Positions 17,739 through 26,451 of a stretch of DNA of 64,000 nucleotides are shown in pieces. This DNA comes from Micavibrio sp. UBA2137 (GTDB taxonomy: Bacteria > Pseudomonadota > Alphaproteobacteria > Micavibrionales > Micavibrionaceae): contig DCXL01000004.1 of the NCBI GenBank assembly GCA_002328415.1, positions 186,001 to 250,000 of the forward strand. Reading direction: 5' to 3'. The position numbers were made by a program, and so were the translations under genes. The notes beneath the pieces are model-generated. The model was given only the letters and a program-made list of their open reading frames with translations. It did not search any database and had not been told where the DNA came from. The first letter of the stretch is position 1. Each line of letters opens with the position of its first letter.

Positions 17739-19190
17739 CTATAATTTCTTCTTCAATAGCTGGTTCACCATTGCTGGATTAGCCTTGCCTTGTGATTTCT
17801 TCATCACTTGCCCAACAAAAAATCCAAAGAGCTGTTCTTTACCAGATTTATATTGAGCCACGTTGTCTGGATTTTCAGCTAGAACCTCATCAACCAATGC
17901 CTCAATCGCGCCAGTGTCGGTGACTTGTTTCAGGCCTTTTTCCTCGACAATTGTGCCGGCATCCTTGCCTGTTTCCATCATATCGGCAAAAACATCCTTG
18001 GCAATTTTACCCGAGATTGTGTTGTCCTCAATGAGCCCAACAAGTTCACCAAGTTGTTTGGCTGAAACGGGGCTATCTTCAAGTGGAATATTGTTTTTGT
18101 TCAGTATACCTAGAAGCTCATTGAGCACCCAGTTGGCTGCTAACTTTGCGTCATGCCCTTTGGCGGCATTCTCGAAATATTCTGCGCGTGCGCGTTCGGC
18201 AATCAGGACGCTTGCGTCATAAAGACTTAAACCGTAATCATTCATAAAGCGGTGTTTCTTTTGATCGGGAAGTTCGGGAAGCGTTTCCTTGATTGCCTTG
18301 ATATAGGAATTCTCAATTTCCAAAGGTAGTAAATCAGGGCAGGGGAAATAGCGATAATCATGCGCGTCTTCTTTTGAGCGCATGGAGCGTGTTTCCATTT
18401 TCACAGGATCCCAAAGACGTGTTTCCTGATCAATCGTGCCGCCATTCTCAAGAATTTCCAGTTGACGCAAGGCCTCGTATTCTATGGCCTGCTGAACGGC
18501 TTTGAGTGAGTTCACATTTTTGATTTCACAGCGTGTACCAAACTTTGTTTCACCAACTTTTCGTAGTGAAAGATTAACGTCAGCTCGCATAGAGCCTTCA
18601 TCCATATTGCCATCACATGTCTCAAGATAACGCAAAATCATACGTAGTTTTGAAAGGTAAGCGACTGCCTCCTCAGGTCCGCGAATATCAGGTTCGGATA
18701 CAATTTCCATGAGCGCACATCCGGCACGGTTCAAATCGATATAGGATTTAGTCGGGTGCATGTCATGGATTGATTTACCCGCATCTTGTTCAAGGTGGAG
18801 GCGTGTAATGCCAATTGTTTTGACCTGACCATCGGGTAAGTCTATTTCAATAGCACCTTCTCCAACGATAGGATGCTCAAATTGTGTAATCTGGTAGCCT
18901 GTTGGCAAATCAGGATAGAAGTAATTTTTACGAGAGAAAACGGATACATTGTTAATAGCAGAGTTAATCCCAAGCCCTGTTTTTACAGCTTGTTCAACGC
19001 AATATTCATTAAGCACAGGCAACATGCCAGGCATGCCAGCATCCACGAAAGATACCTGTGAATTAGGTTCCGCACCAAAGGCAGTGGGCGCCCCTGAAAA
19101 CAATTTTGCCTGAGAGGTAATCTGGGCGTGAACCTCCAGCCCGATAACCATTTCCCAAACGGCACTTTCGCCTTGAATTGTTTTTGCCAT
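17739..19190 (-). CDS. gatB: Asp-tRNA(Asn)/Glu-tRNA(Gln) amidotransferase subunit B
   Basis: GatB phosphorylates the misacylated Glu or Asp on tRNA as part of GatCAB, which converts Glu-tRNA(Gln) to Gln-tRNA(Gln) (and Asp-tRNA(Asn) to Asn-tRNA(Asn)). The 483-residue protein begins with VIGLEVHAQI and has FSRKNYFYPDLPTGYQITQ, HLEQDAGKS, YIDLNRAG and EIKNVNSLK, all diagnostic; the C-terminal YqeY-like tail binds tRNA. It is the last gene of a gatC-gatA-two unknowns-gatB series. Confidence 0.97.
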   Translation of the reverse strand: MAKTIQGESAVWEMVIGLEVHAQITSQAKLFSGAPTAFGAEPNSQVSFVDAGMPGMLPVLNEYCVEQAVKTGLGINSAINNVSVFSRKNYFYPDLPTGYQITQFEHPIVGEGAIEIDLPDGQVKTIGITRLHLEQDAGKSIHDMHPTKSYIDLNRAGCALMEIVSEPDIRGPEEAVAYLSKLRMILRYLETCDGNMDEGSMRADVNLSLRKVGETKFGTRCEIKNVNSLKAVQQAIEYEALRQLEILENGGTIDQETRLWDPVKMETRSMRSKEDAHDYRYFPCPDLLPLEIENSYIKAIKETLPELPDQKKHRFMNDYGLSLYDASVLIAERARAEYFENAAKGHDAKLAANWVLNELLGILNKNNIPLEDSPVSAKQLGELVGLIEDNTISGKIAKDVFADMMETGKDAGTIVEEKGLKQVTDTGAIEALVDEVLAENPDNVAQYKSGKEQLFGFFVGQVMKKSQGKANPAMVNQLLKKKL

Positions 19191-19229
19191 GAATTTGCTC
19201 CTTAAATCGTCTTCTTTATAAAATTATTT

Positions 19230-19769
19230 CTATTGATATTCGCCTTGAATACAACCCAGTGCGATACGCTTCTCCATATTTTCGTAAGATGGGCTTGAAA
19301 CAATCGCCTCCATAGGGTCATACACATTTGGGTTTTGCGCCAGAATTTGTGGCAAGTCTTTAACGGCCCGTTCACGTACATATTTCGCCATATTATTGGC
19401 GAGACAGCCGCAAATTTGCGCACCCGCTTGATAGGCGTTTTGCTGACACTTACCAAAAACAAGGTCACGTACAGGGAATTCCATACACGGTGCATAGACA
19501 TTTAAAATCATCTTATTTGTGGCGTCACGTCCACTTTGATCCTGACGTGCCATTGCCTGAAATTCTTCAACACTCATTTTGGTTGTCTGGCTTGCCGTGC
19601 ATTTGCAAAAGATATCCTGAGTTTCACCTGTCATACGCTCATCCTTTTGCTGAAGGCAATTTTGGTAATATTGCTGCGCCATTTGCGGTGTAAAGGGTGT
19701 TTGCGCCTGTGCCGATGAGAAGAACGCACTTGTAAGAAGCAGGCTTAAAATAAGAATGATTTTGTCCAT
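19230..19769 (-). CDS. Secreted eight-cysteine protein, paralogue A
   Basis: A 179-residue protein with a clear signal peptide (hydrophobic 4-20, cleavage near SAQAQ at 19-23). The mature part has eight cysteines at 38, 55, 57, 95, 108, 120, 122 and 173, including two C-x-C pairs (FCKC and ICGC), and the motif APCMEFPV. I do not recognise a family. The next gene upstream encodes a protein with the same cysteine pattern, so they are tandem duplicates. It sits between gatA and gatB on the same strand. Periplasmic location with disulfides, or metal binding by the C-x-C pairs, are both possible inferences. Confidence 0.75.
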   Translation of the reverse strand: MDKIILILSLLLTSAFFSSAQAQTPFTPQMAQQYYQNCLQQKDERMTGETQDIFCKCTASQTTKMSVEEFQAMARQDQSGRDATNKMILNVYAPCMEFPVRDLVFGKCQQNAYQAGAQICGCLANNMAKYVRERAVKDLPQILAQNPNVYDPMEAIVSSPSYENMEKRIALGCIQGEYQ

Positions 19770-19783
19770 GTGATCTGTCCTTT

Positions 19784-20431
19784 TTATTCAGCCTTAAGAT
19801 ATGTTTGAAAGCAGGAGCGATAGGCCTTATTGCGTTCCTGAATAAGTTCTTCACTACGCAGTAATGTGTCTAACGGCTCTTTGTAAGAGGCAGGGTAAGC
19901 CGCCATATTGGCTAAAATTGTGGAACCACCTACATTTTTAACAAAGGGAGAGAGCCTCTCACCCACGCATTGGCAATATTTAGGAATATGTGAGATGAGG
20001 GGGGAATTGCTTCTGTCCTCAACGCACGCAACATAGGTAATATCCACAATGGGCTGTTCCATACAGGGGGCTATCACTTCTGTTACATATTTTTCAAAAG
20101 CAGGATTTCCAGGTTTGCGCTCACTTGCCTTGTCCAACATTGTTAAATCACCATTGGTAAAGTAAAGGCGCAGATGTGCTGCTGAACAGGTACAAAAATC
20201 CTCATGTGCATTGGGTGTGAATTTACGCGGAATTTTTGCCAGACATTTATCCATGAAGAGGGCGGCTGTTTTTGGTGAAACACGCTCTTCCTGCAATTGT
20301 TCAACGAAAAGTTGTTCTTCTGTTTGAGGTGTAGGTTGCTCTTGTTCTTGCGCACGCAGATGCGATGACAATCCAAAGGAGACAATCCCTATGGCAAAAA
20401 TCAATACAAATAAGGTGCGCTTGAATATCAT
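19784..20431 (-). CDS. Secreted eight-cysteine protein, paralogue B
   Basis: A 215-residue protein with an N-terminal hydrophobic signal segment (5-21, possible cleavage after HLRA). Eight cysteines at 63, 80, 82, 123, 136, 153, 155 and 207 match paralogue A: the first spacing is 17 in both, FCTC corresponds to FCKC, APCMEQPIVD to APCMEFPVRD, and YCQC to ICGC. A Gln/Glu-rich linker follows the signal peptide. Its ATG shares one base with the gatA stop (TAATG), so it is translationally coupled to gatA. Function is unknown. Confidence 0.75.
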   Translation of the reverse strand: MIFKRTLFVLIFAIGIVSFGLSSHLRAQEQEQPTPQTEEQLFVEQLQEERVSPKTAALFMDKCLAKIPRKFTPNAHEDFCTCSAAHLRLYFTNGDLTMLDKASERKPGNPAFEKYVTEVIAPCMEQPIVDITYVACVEDRSNSPLISHIPKYCQCVGERLSPFVKNVGGSTILANMAAYPASYKEPLDTLLRSEELIQERNKAYRSCFQTYLKAE

Positions 20432-21921
20432 TAAGCCGCTGACTCCTGATGTGTGTAAGGTGAAAGATTAAGCGCTGCAGCCTTTTCAATGGCATGACCA
20501 ACCTGAAGCACTGTGGCCTCATCCCATGGTTTTCCAAGAATTTGCAGACCCAATGGCAATCCATGCGCATCAAATCCAGCAGGAACAGACATACCCGGAA
20601 CACCCGCCATAGAGGCAGGAACGGTAAAGACGTCATTTAGATACATCTTAATTGGGTCGTCTTCATTCTCGCCAATAGCAAAGGCCGCACTTGGTGCTGT
20701 TGGTGTGAGCAACACATCACACTTCTCATAAGCCTTCATGAAATCCTCGCTAATTAAGCGGCGGACCTTTTGGGCCTTGATGTAGTAAGCGTCATAGTAG
20801 CCTGCAGAAAGCACATAAGTGCCGATCATGATACGGCGGATATTTTCCTCACCAAAGCCTTCGGCACGTGTGTTTTTGTATGTTTCGTTAATATCCTTGC
20901 CTGGAACGCGTAAGCCGTAACGCACACCGTCATAACGGGCAAGATTAGAGGACGCCTCAGCAGGCGCGATAATATAGTAAGTCGGTAGCGCATATTTTGT
21001 ATGTGGAAGAGAGACATCCACAATTTCAGCGCCTTCCGCGCGCAACCATTCCTTACCTTTGTTCCAGAGTTTTACAATTTCCTCGGGCATGCCGTCCATA
21101 AAATATTCTTTTGGAATACCAACTTTTAGGCCTTTAACAGATTGGCCAAGCTGACTTGTGAAATCTGGCACGGCCTTGTTCGCTGATGTACTGTCTTTAG
21201 GGTCAAAACCAGACATGGATTGTAGAAGAAGCGCTGAATCCTCAACAGTCTTCGTAATTGGGCCTGCTTGATCTAGGGAGGAGGCAAAGGCAATAATCCC
21301 CCAACGTGAACAACGTCCATATGTTGGTTTGATGCCCGCTAGCCCACAGAAACTGGCTGGCTGGCGTATGGATCCGCCTGTGTCTGTTCCTGTTGCGGCC
21401 AAACAAAGTCCTGCAGAAACAGCCGCGGCTGACCCACCAGAAGACCCGCCAGGCACAAGTTGTGAGTTCTTGCCATCATTGCGTGTCCACGGGTTAATCA
21501 CATTACCAAAGTAACTTGTTGTGTTAGCAGAGCCCATTGCAAACTGGTCAAGATTAAGCTTCCCCAGAAACACACTCCCATCATCAAGAAGCTTTTGGGT
21601 AACTGTGCTTTCATATTGCGGTTTAAAGCCTTCCAATATCTTGCTAGCTGCTGTTGTTTGGACGTCTTTTGTACAGAACAAGTCTTTAATGCCAAGAGGC
21701 AGTCCTTCTAAAGGCGCGTTATCGCCTGAGGCATATTTTTCATCAGAGCGTTTGGCTTGAGCAAGCGCCTGATCAGGTGTCTCAAGAATATAGGCGTTTA
21801 AGTCGCGATGCGCCTCCATTGCGTCCAGATGCGCTTGTGTCAGCTCAACAGAGCTAAACTCTTTCTTTTTTAACCCATCAAGAGCCGATTTTAATGTCAA
21901 ATTTGTCAGTTCGTTCGTCAT
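20431..21921 (-). CDS. gatA: Asp-tRNA(Asn)/Glu-tRNA(Gln) amidotransferase subunit A
   Basis: GatA is the amidase subunit that releases ammonia from glutamine for GatB. The 496-residue protein carries the amidase-signature Ser-cisSer-Lys site: the lysine in GLPLGIKDLF, and the serines in PGGSSGGSAAAVSAGL with GTDTGGSIRQPASFCG. A C-terminal VPAGFDAHGLPLGLQI completes the fold. It follows gatC by 43 bases and overlaps the next gene by one base. Confidence 0.97.
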   Translation of the reverse strand: MTNELTNLTLKSALDGLKKKEFSSVELTQAHLDAMEAHRDLNAYILETPDQALAQAKRSDEKYASGDNAPLEGLPLGIKDLFCTKDVQTTAASKILEGFKPQYESTVTQKLLDDGSVFLGKLNLDQFAMGSANTTSYFGNVINPWTRNDGKNSQLVPGGSSGGSAAAVSAGLCLAATGTDTGGSIRQPASFCGLAGIKPTYGRCSRWGIIAFASSLDQAGPITKTVEDSALLLQSMSGFDPKDSTSANKAVPDFTSQLGQSVKGLKVGIPKEYFMDGMPEEIVKLWNKGKEWLRAEGAEIVDVSLPHTKYALPTYYIIAPAEASSNLARYDGVRYGLRVPGKDINETYKNTRAEGFGEENIRRIMIGTYVLSAGYYDAYYIKAQKVRRLISEDFMKAYEKCDVLLTPTAPSAAFAIGENEDDPIKMYLNDVFTVPASMAGVPGMSVPAGFDAHGLPLGLQILGKPWDEATVLQVGHAIEKAAALNLSPYTHQESAA

Positions 21922-21964
21922 AATTTACTTCACTATATGTTTGTTACGTTGTGGCCTTATTATT

Positions 21965-22246
21965 TCATTCGACAACCTTGCCGATAACGAAATAGCCCTC
22001 AGCCTGCTCAGGCGCATTTTTTAGGATTTTATCAGCATATCCACCGTCATTGATTTCGTCTTTGCGAAGTGGCAGTTCGATATCAACAACACTCGCTAAA
22101 GGTTCGACATTGTCCGTATCAACCTCTGAAAGTTGTTCAACAAAACCTAAAATCTTTGATAGTTGTTGCTCCAGCTCATTTTCCTGCTTCTCGCTTAAAT
22201 TGAGACGCGCAAGATTTGCCACTTTTTGAACTGTTTTCTTATCCAT
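21965..22246 (-). CDS. gatC: Asp-tRNA(Asn)/Glu-tRNA(Gln) amidotransferase subunit C
   Basis: The 93-residue GatC wraps around GatA and stabilises the complex. It shows the family pattern VQKVANLARLNLSE at the N terminus, an ILGFVEQLSEVDT helix and LRKDEIND. It is the first gene of the gat series; the 80-base gap to the divergent ruvX gene must hold both promoters. Confidence 0.95.
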   Translation of the reverse strand: MDKKTVQKVANLARLNLSEKQENELEQQLSKILGFVEQLSEVDTDNVEPLASVVDIELPLRKDEINDGGYADKILKNAPEQAEGYFVIGKVVE

Positions 22247-22326
22247 GTGAATTGCCTATTATTGTCTAGCGTTGATTTTTCTATATGAAATGCTTAATAC
22301 CATTGAATTAAAAGGTAAATAAAGAA

Positions 22327-22833
22327 ATGTCCAGTAATGATCTTATCGTTTTCATGAATAATGTCGGACAAAAAGCAACCTTGCTTGCTTTGGATGTCGG
22401 GCAAAAGACTCTAGGTCTTGCAGTGGGCAACCTTATAACCTTTTCCTCAAGTGCTATCACAACGCTAAAAAGAACGAAGTTTCAAAAGGATATGGATGCT
22501 TTGTCTGTAACGTTAGATGACTATAATGTTACGGGTGTGGTCATTGGATTGCCCTTAAATATGGATGGTACAGAGGGGCGTGCCTGTCAGTCTATTCGCG
22601 ATTTCGCACAAGAATTTTCAAAACGCTTTCCTGATTTGCCGATTTTAATGTGGGATGAGCGTTTATCCACAGACTCTGTGGATGGATATCTGGATGAATC
22701 TGTGGATAAGTCACCGCGAGGGCAGGGCATTAGTCGTCGTAGGGCAAAAGAAAGTGGGCTAACTGACCAAATGGCGGCTAAAATTATTTTGGATCGCGTT
22801 CTGGAGAAAATACGTCAAACTGATATTTCATAA
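22327..22833 (+). CDS. ruvX: Holliday junction resolvase-like RuvX (YqgF)
   Basis: A 168-residue RNase H-fold protein. LLALDVGQKTLGLAVG holds the first catalytic Asp, VVIGLPLNMDGTEG the central strand, and WDERLST the next acidic residue. YqgF proteins act in 16S pre-rRNA 5' end maturation and have resolvase-like structure. About 15 residues precede the first strand. Its 3' end overlaps the convergent metallopeptidase gene by 50 bases. Confidence 0.9.
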   Translation: MSSNDLIVFMNNVGQKATLLALDVGQKTLGLAVGNLITFSSSAITTLKRTKFQKDMDALSVTLDDYNVTGVVIGLPLNMDGTEGRACQSIRDFAQEFSKRFPDLPILMWDERLSTDSVDGYLDESVDKSPRGQGISRRRAKESGLTDQMAAKIILDRVLEKIRQTDIS

Positions 22834-23524
22834 GACTCTTGCCATTTTCACGCATCCATTTCTTACCACGTTTGTAATCAACACATAATTCCTCGCATAA
22901 GCCCCAGAATTCGGGGCTATGGTTCATGTGGACAAAATGTGCAACCTCATGTGCAACAACGTAATCAATGGCGTGCTTTGGTGCAAAGGCAAGCCGCCAT
23001 GAAAAGGAGAGGTTGCGATCGTGAGAGCAGCTCCCCCAACGTGAGGTCGTGTCACGAACATGCACGTCACCAACTGTTTCATTAATTAAGGCAGCCTTTT
23101 CCTGAGCAAGTGTCTCCAAGCGCTCACGCGCCTCTTTAATGATCCAACGCTTTAAGCGCTGTACTGATGTATCAAGGCGCGTTTGAATTGTAAGAATGTT
23201 TTCGTGTTTTGAAATACGTGTCGTTTTAAAAGAATTGTCTTTCTGTATATTTAAAGTGAGTGTCTCTCCAAAAAACGGAAAACGTACGCCGTTTTCAAAA
23301 TGAACAGGTTCTGGCAATGTTTTTAGCGTCTGGGTTATCCAGTCGTGATGTTGCGCAACAAATCTTTGGATATAGCTTTGGCTCACACGTTTGGGAATAA
23401 TCAAATCAATGCATTTTTCCATATTGTTCAAGCGCAATGAGGCGCGCTTGGCACGTGTGCTTTGCCGTGGGCGTACATTATTAGGAAGCTCTAGAAGCGT
23501 TGGGTCGCATTTTCTTTTAAACAT
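22784..23524 (-). CDS. YgjP-like zinc metallopeptidase
   Basis: A 246-residue protein of the YgjP/WLM-like (DUF45, M48) type. The zinc site HEVAH is at 192-196 within AHEVAHFVHMNHSPEFW, and the preceding TTSRWGSCS is the family's second hallmark. A hydrolytic role is inferred from the motif; physiological substrates are not established. The last 17 codons overlap ruvX on the opposite strand, and both reading frames appear intact there. Confidence 0.88.
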   Translation of the reverse strand: MFKRKCDPTLLELPNNVRPRQSTRAKRASLRLNNMEKCIDLIIPKRVSQSYIQRFVAQHHDWITQTLKTLPEPVHFENGVRFPFFGETLTLNIQKDNSFKTTRISKHENILTIQTRLDTSVQRLKRWIIKEARERLETLAQEKAALINETVGDVHVRDTTSRWGSCSHDRNLSFSWRLAFAPKHAIDYVVAHEVAHFVHMNHSPEFWGLCEELCVDYKRGKKWMRENGKSLMKYQFDVFSPERDPK

Positions 23525-23618
23525 ATCTGTAAACTTTAGCGTTTTTCTCGTGGTTTAAAAAGATAAGTCTAAAAAATAGGCGTTAACGGTTGGGATAACA
23601 CATGGTACTCTTTTCGAC

Positions 23619-24671
23619 ATGAATCAGATTTTCCTGCCAGATTTTTACTCATCTTATCTTGCGTTGCTTTCCACGTCTTATCCAGATCGTATTTCAGTTA
23701 TTCTGATTGCAACGTTGTTCAGTCTTTTTCTGGGACTATTTTTTGGACGTTCCGAACGTTATGCCATCCCTTTTACTTGGAAAATTGTGCATCGTCTGTT
23801 TAATAATTTTGCTTCCAAAGCTGATAAGATGGGGCGGAGTACATCCTCATTGATTTTCCGCGGCACATTTATAACCATTATGTTATTGACTGGTGCGGCT
23901 GTGGCTTCTTTTTGCGCCTATTGGTTGGTACATCATTTTCCGCTTTATCGTGGGCTTGATATCTTGCTGGTTATTGGCTGTATATCAACGGGGCAAATCA
24001 TTCATATGCTAGGTCGTGTGCATAGCCTTTTAAGCGCAAAGGGGCGTGGGCGTCATGACGAGGCGCTGACTTATAATATGCTGGCTAAATCCAGTCGTTC
24101 TGATTTGAATGTGGCTGATAATCACATGGTTGCGCGCGAGGCAAGCGCCTTTGCCACTCTTCAGTTTGAGCGCGCCTATATTGGCCCTACACTTTTTTAT
24201 CTTCTTTTCGGATTCACAGGATTGTTTGTTGCAACAGCTGTATCTTCAGGTATGTGGTTGTTTGGTCGTGAGGGGCAAGGTAAGGGGTTTCAAATGGCAA
24301 TTTCGACTTTGCAACGTATTCTTGGCCTTCTAACGGCACCGCTTACTCTTATGTGTTACTTAGGGTGTAGTCTTATTGTGCCTGCGGCTAGTTTGACGCG
24401 TGCCTTCTCATCTGTCTTTATTTGGTCAGATAAGCCCCCTTATTTGTCAGGTGGGAAAGCCTTGCAGATTCTCTCTCATAGCCTGTCCATTGCCTTTGGC
24501 GGGGCAAAGAAAGATCCAACTGGACGAATCCTTAAGCGTGAGTGGGTTGGGCCTAAGGGAGTAAGCGCAAAGATGAATGTTGATGAGCTAAAACGTGTGC
24601 AATATTGGATATTTGCCTCGATTTTAGTTTATCTGGCTCTTTTGTTTGCAAATTTGGTATTTTTAGCTTGA
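23619..24671 (+). CDS. Membrane protein, distantly CobD/CbiB-like
   Basis: A 350-residue inner-membrane protein with about five hydrophobic segments (25-43, 82-106, 112-125, 188-215, 333-350). The middle part, with ASAFATLQFERAYIGP followed by TLFYLLFGFTGLFVATA, resembles the region of CobD/CbiB (adenosylcobinamide-phosphate synthase) around ESLAENxxDGxxAPLF, but the acidic ESLAEN core is not conserved. I therefore call a distant relationship only, and no cobalamin role. It stands alone between the metallopeptidase and rpmB. Confidence 0.6.
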   Translation: MNQIFLPDFYSSYLALLSTSYPDRISVILIATLFSLFLGLFFGRSERYAIPFTWKIVHRLFNNFASKADKMGRSTSSLIFRGTFITIMLLTGAAVASFCAYWLVHHFPLYRGLDILLVIGCISTGQIIHMLGRVHSLLSAKGRGRHDEALTYNMLAKSSRSDLNVADNHMVAREASAFATLQFERAYIGPTLFYLLFGFTGLFVATAVSSGMWLFGREGQGKGFQMAISTLQRILGLLTAPLTLMCYLGCSLIVPAASLTRAFSSVFIWSDKPPYLSGGKALQILSHSLSIAFGGAKKDPTGRILKREWVGPKGVSAKMNVDELKRVQYWIFASILVYLALLFANLVFLA

Positions 24672-24702
24672 TAAAAATCATGAGCCTAGATAGATATACT
24701 GC

Positions 24703-24730
24703 TTGACAGGAAGCGGTGTGGGCGTGTATC
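24703..24730 (+). promoter_or_regulatory. Likely rpmB promoter
   Basis: TTGACA at 24703-24708 is a consensus -35 box; TGTATC at 24725-24730 is a fair -10 after 16 bases. It lies 57 bases before the rpmB start. Confidence 0.5.
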
Positions 24731-24786
24731 ACTCCACTTCGAAACAGAATTCGTAAATTAAGTATATAGTTTAAGAGGATATAGCC

Positions 24787-25086
24787 ATGGCTCGCCGTTG
24801 CATGATCACAGGAAAGAAACCACAGTCAGGAAACAATGTTTCCCACGCTCAAAACAAGACAAGACGTCGTTTCTTGCCAAACATTCAGGTTACAAATCTT
24901 TACAGCGAAATGCTGCAACAAAAGATTGCTATTAAAACAACTGCAGCTGGTCTGCGTACTATCGACCATAAAGGTGGATTGGATGCGTATCTTTTGAACA
25001 CAGCCGCATCTAAAATTCAGCCTGAGTTGAAAAAATACAGAACAAAATTGCTTAAACTTCAGCAAAAGACAGCTGCAGCTAAGTAA
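24787..25086 (+). CDS. rpmB: 50S ribosomal protein L28
   Basis: L28 is a large-subunit protein. The 99-residue product starts MARRCMITGKKPQSGNNVSHAQNKTRRRFLPN-like in order, with the family's GKKPQSGNNVSH and NKTRRRF signatures, and the long C-terminal basic helix typical of alphaproteobacterial L28. It has a good ribosome site (AAGAGGATATAGCC before ATG). The tgt gene follows after 33 bases. Confidence 0.97.
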   Translation: MARRCMITGKKPQSGNNVSHAQNKTRRRFLPNIQVTNLYSEMLQQKIAIKTTAAGLRTIDHKGGLDAYLLNTAASKIQPELKKYRTKLLKLQQKTAAAK

Positions 25087-25119
25087 TTAATCTCCACATC
25101 CGATACGAAATTATCGATT

Positions 25120-26376
25120 ATGGCACAAGCACCCCGTGAAACTGAAGCATCAGACGCGGGGTCTTTTCGTTTTAAGCCCTATGACGGTAATGATATCCAA
25201 TATCCAGGCTTTGGCTTTGATATTCAATTTCAGGATTCCAAATCGCGTGCGCGTGTCGGAAAATTGAAAACGCCTCACGGTACAATAGAAACACCAAACT
25301 TCATCTTTTGTGGCACGAAGGCCAATATCAAGAGCTTGCAACCTCAACAAGTGAAAGAGGCGGGCGCAGATATCGTTCTGGCCAATACCTATCACCTGAT
25401 GATCCAACCTGGGGCTGATATTGTTGAAAAAATGGGCGGCTTGCATGAGTTCATGCAATGGGATGGCCCGATTCTAACCGACAGTGGTGGATTTCAGATT
25501 TATTCCATGGGTGATGGAACAGATGCGGATGAAATTAAGGGGCGTAATAATAAAACTGAACGTGCACGCTCGCTGAATAAGATTACAGAAAAAGGCGCAA
25601 GCTTCCGTTCTTATAAAGATGGCAGTAAGCTTTTCCTGAGCCCTGAAAGTGCTATGGAAATTCAGCGCAAGCTTGGCCCTGACTTTGTTGTGCAATTGGA
25701 CGAATGTACGGCCATGCATGTCAGTCGCGAATATACTGAAAAATCCATGCATATGAGCCATCGTTGGGGGGATCGCTCTCTGAAGGCCTTTGAGAAAACG
25801 CACGATGGTAAGCAGGCTGTTTATGGTGTTGTACAGGGCGGTGTTTATCAGGATTTGCGCGAGGAAAGTGCGGCTTATACGGCGTCCCGTCCCTTCTTTG
25901 GAACGGCCTTGGGAGGCACATTTGGTGGGAATTTCGACCAGTTTTTCGAGATTGTATCATGGTGTATGCCAAATTTGGCACAAGAACGCCCCGTGCATTT
26001 GCTTGGTATTGGTACATTTAAAGATGTGTTTGAATGTGTGCGCCTCGGGATTGATACATTTGATTGTGTCTCACCAACGCGTATTGCCCGTCATGGCTGG
26101 GCACTCATGAAAGGTGCACCAGGAGAGCGTCTCAATCTGCGTAATGCTAAATATAAGGAAGATAAAGAGCCGCTTTGGCCAGAGCTTGGCATTCCAGCCA
26201 GTGCCAACTATTCAAAGGCGTATTTGCATCACCTTATCCGTGCGGGCGAACATCTTGGTGGACAGATTATTGCCCAGCATAACATCGCCGTGTTTGCGCA
26301 TCTGATGAAAGAAATCCGCAAGGCCATTCAAAATGACACGCTTGATGCGCTTCAAAAAGAATGGCTTGTTGAGTAA
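25120..26376 (+). CDS. tgt: tRNA-guanine transglycosylase family protein, atypical
   Basis: TGT exchanges G34 in GUN anticodons for preQ1 (bacteria) or queuine. The 418-residue protein keeps ILTDSGGFQ (D121), LDECT, VVQGGV and FDCVSPTR with the nucleophile Asp at 315. Three features are abnormal. The zinc cysteines C-x-C-x-x-C are replaced by L356, I358 and S361, although the following YSKAYLHHL and the QHN histidine remain. The specificity loop reads GGTFGGN, with Gly269 where preQ1-specific enzymes have Val. There is also an N-terminal extension of about 35 residues. It could be a queuine-using or otherwise specialised enzyme; no other queuosine gene is nearby. Confidence 0.85.
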   Translation: MAQAPRETEASDAGSFRFKPYDGNDIQYPGFGFDIQFQDSKSRARVGKLKTPHGTIETPNFIFCGTKANIKSLQPQQVKEAGADIVLANTYHLMIQPGADIVEKMGGLHEFMQWDGPILTDSGGFQIYSMGDGTDADEIKGRNNKTERARSLNKITEKGASFRSYKDGSKLFLSPESAMEIQRKLGPDFVVQLDECTAMHVSREYTEKSMHMSHRWGDRSLKAFEKTHDGKQAVYGVVQGGVYQDLREESAAYTASRPFFGTALGGTFGGNFDQFFEIVSWCMPNLAQERPVHLLGIGTFKDVFECVRLGIDTFDCVSPTRIARHGWALMKGAPGERLNLRNAKYKEDKEPLWPELGIPASANYSKAYLHHLIRAGEHLGGQIIAQHNIAVFAHLMKEIRKAIQNDTLDALQKEWLVE

Positions 26377-26412
26377 ACAGACCCTCTAGTATTTTATTAA
26401 CTAATTTTTTGC

Positions 26413-26437
26413 TATACTCTCAAAGCGTTAACGCTTT
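26413..26437 (+). promoter_or_regulatory. Promoter -10 with 16-bp palindrome at the start site
   Basis: TATACT at 26413-26418 is a good -10 box. The perfect palindrome AAAGCGTTAACGCTTT (26422-26437) begins four bases later, at the expected transcription start, and ends 14 bases before the TTG start codon. That position suits a repressor operator. The -35 region is AT-rich and unconvincing. Confidence 0.45.
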
Positions 26438-26451
26438 TCAAGGAGAGAGTT

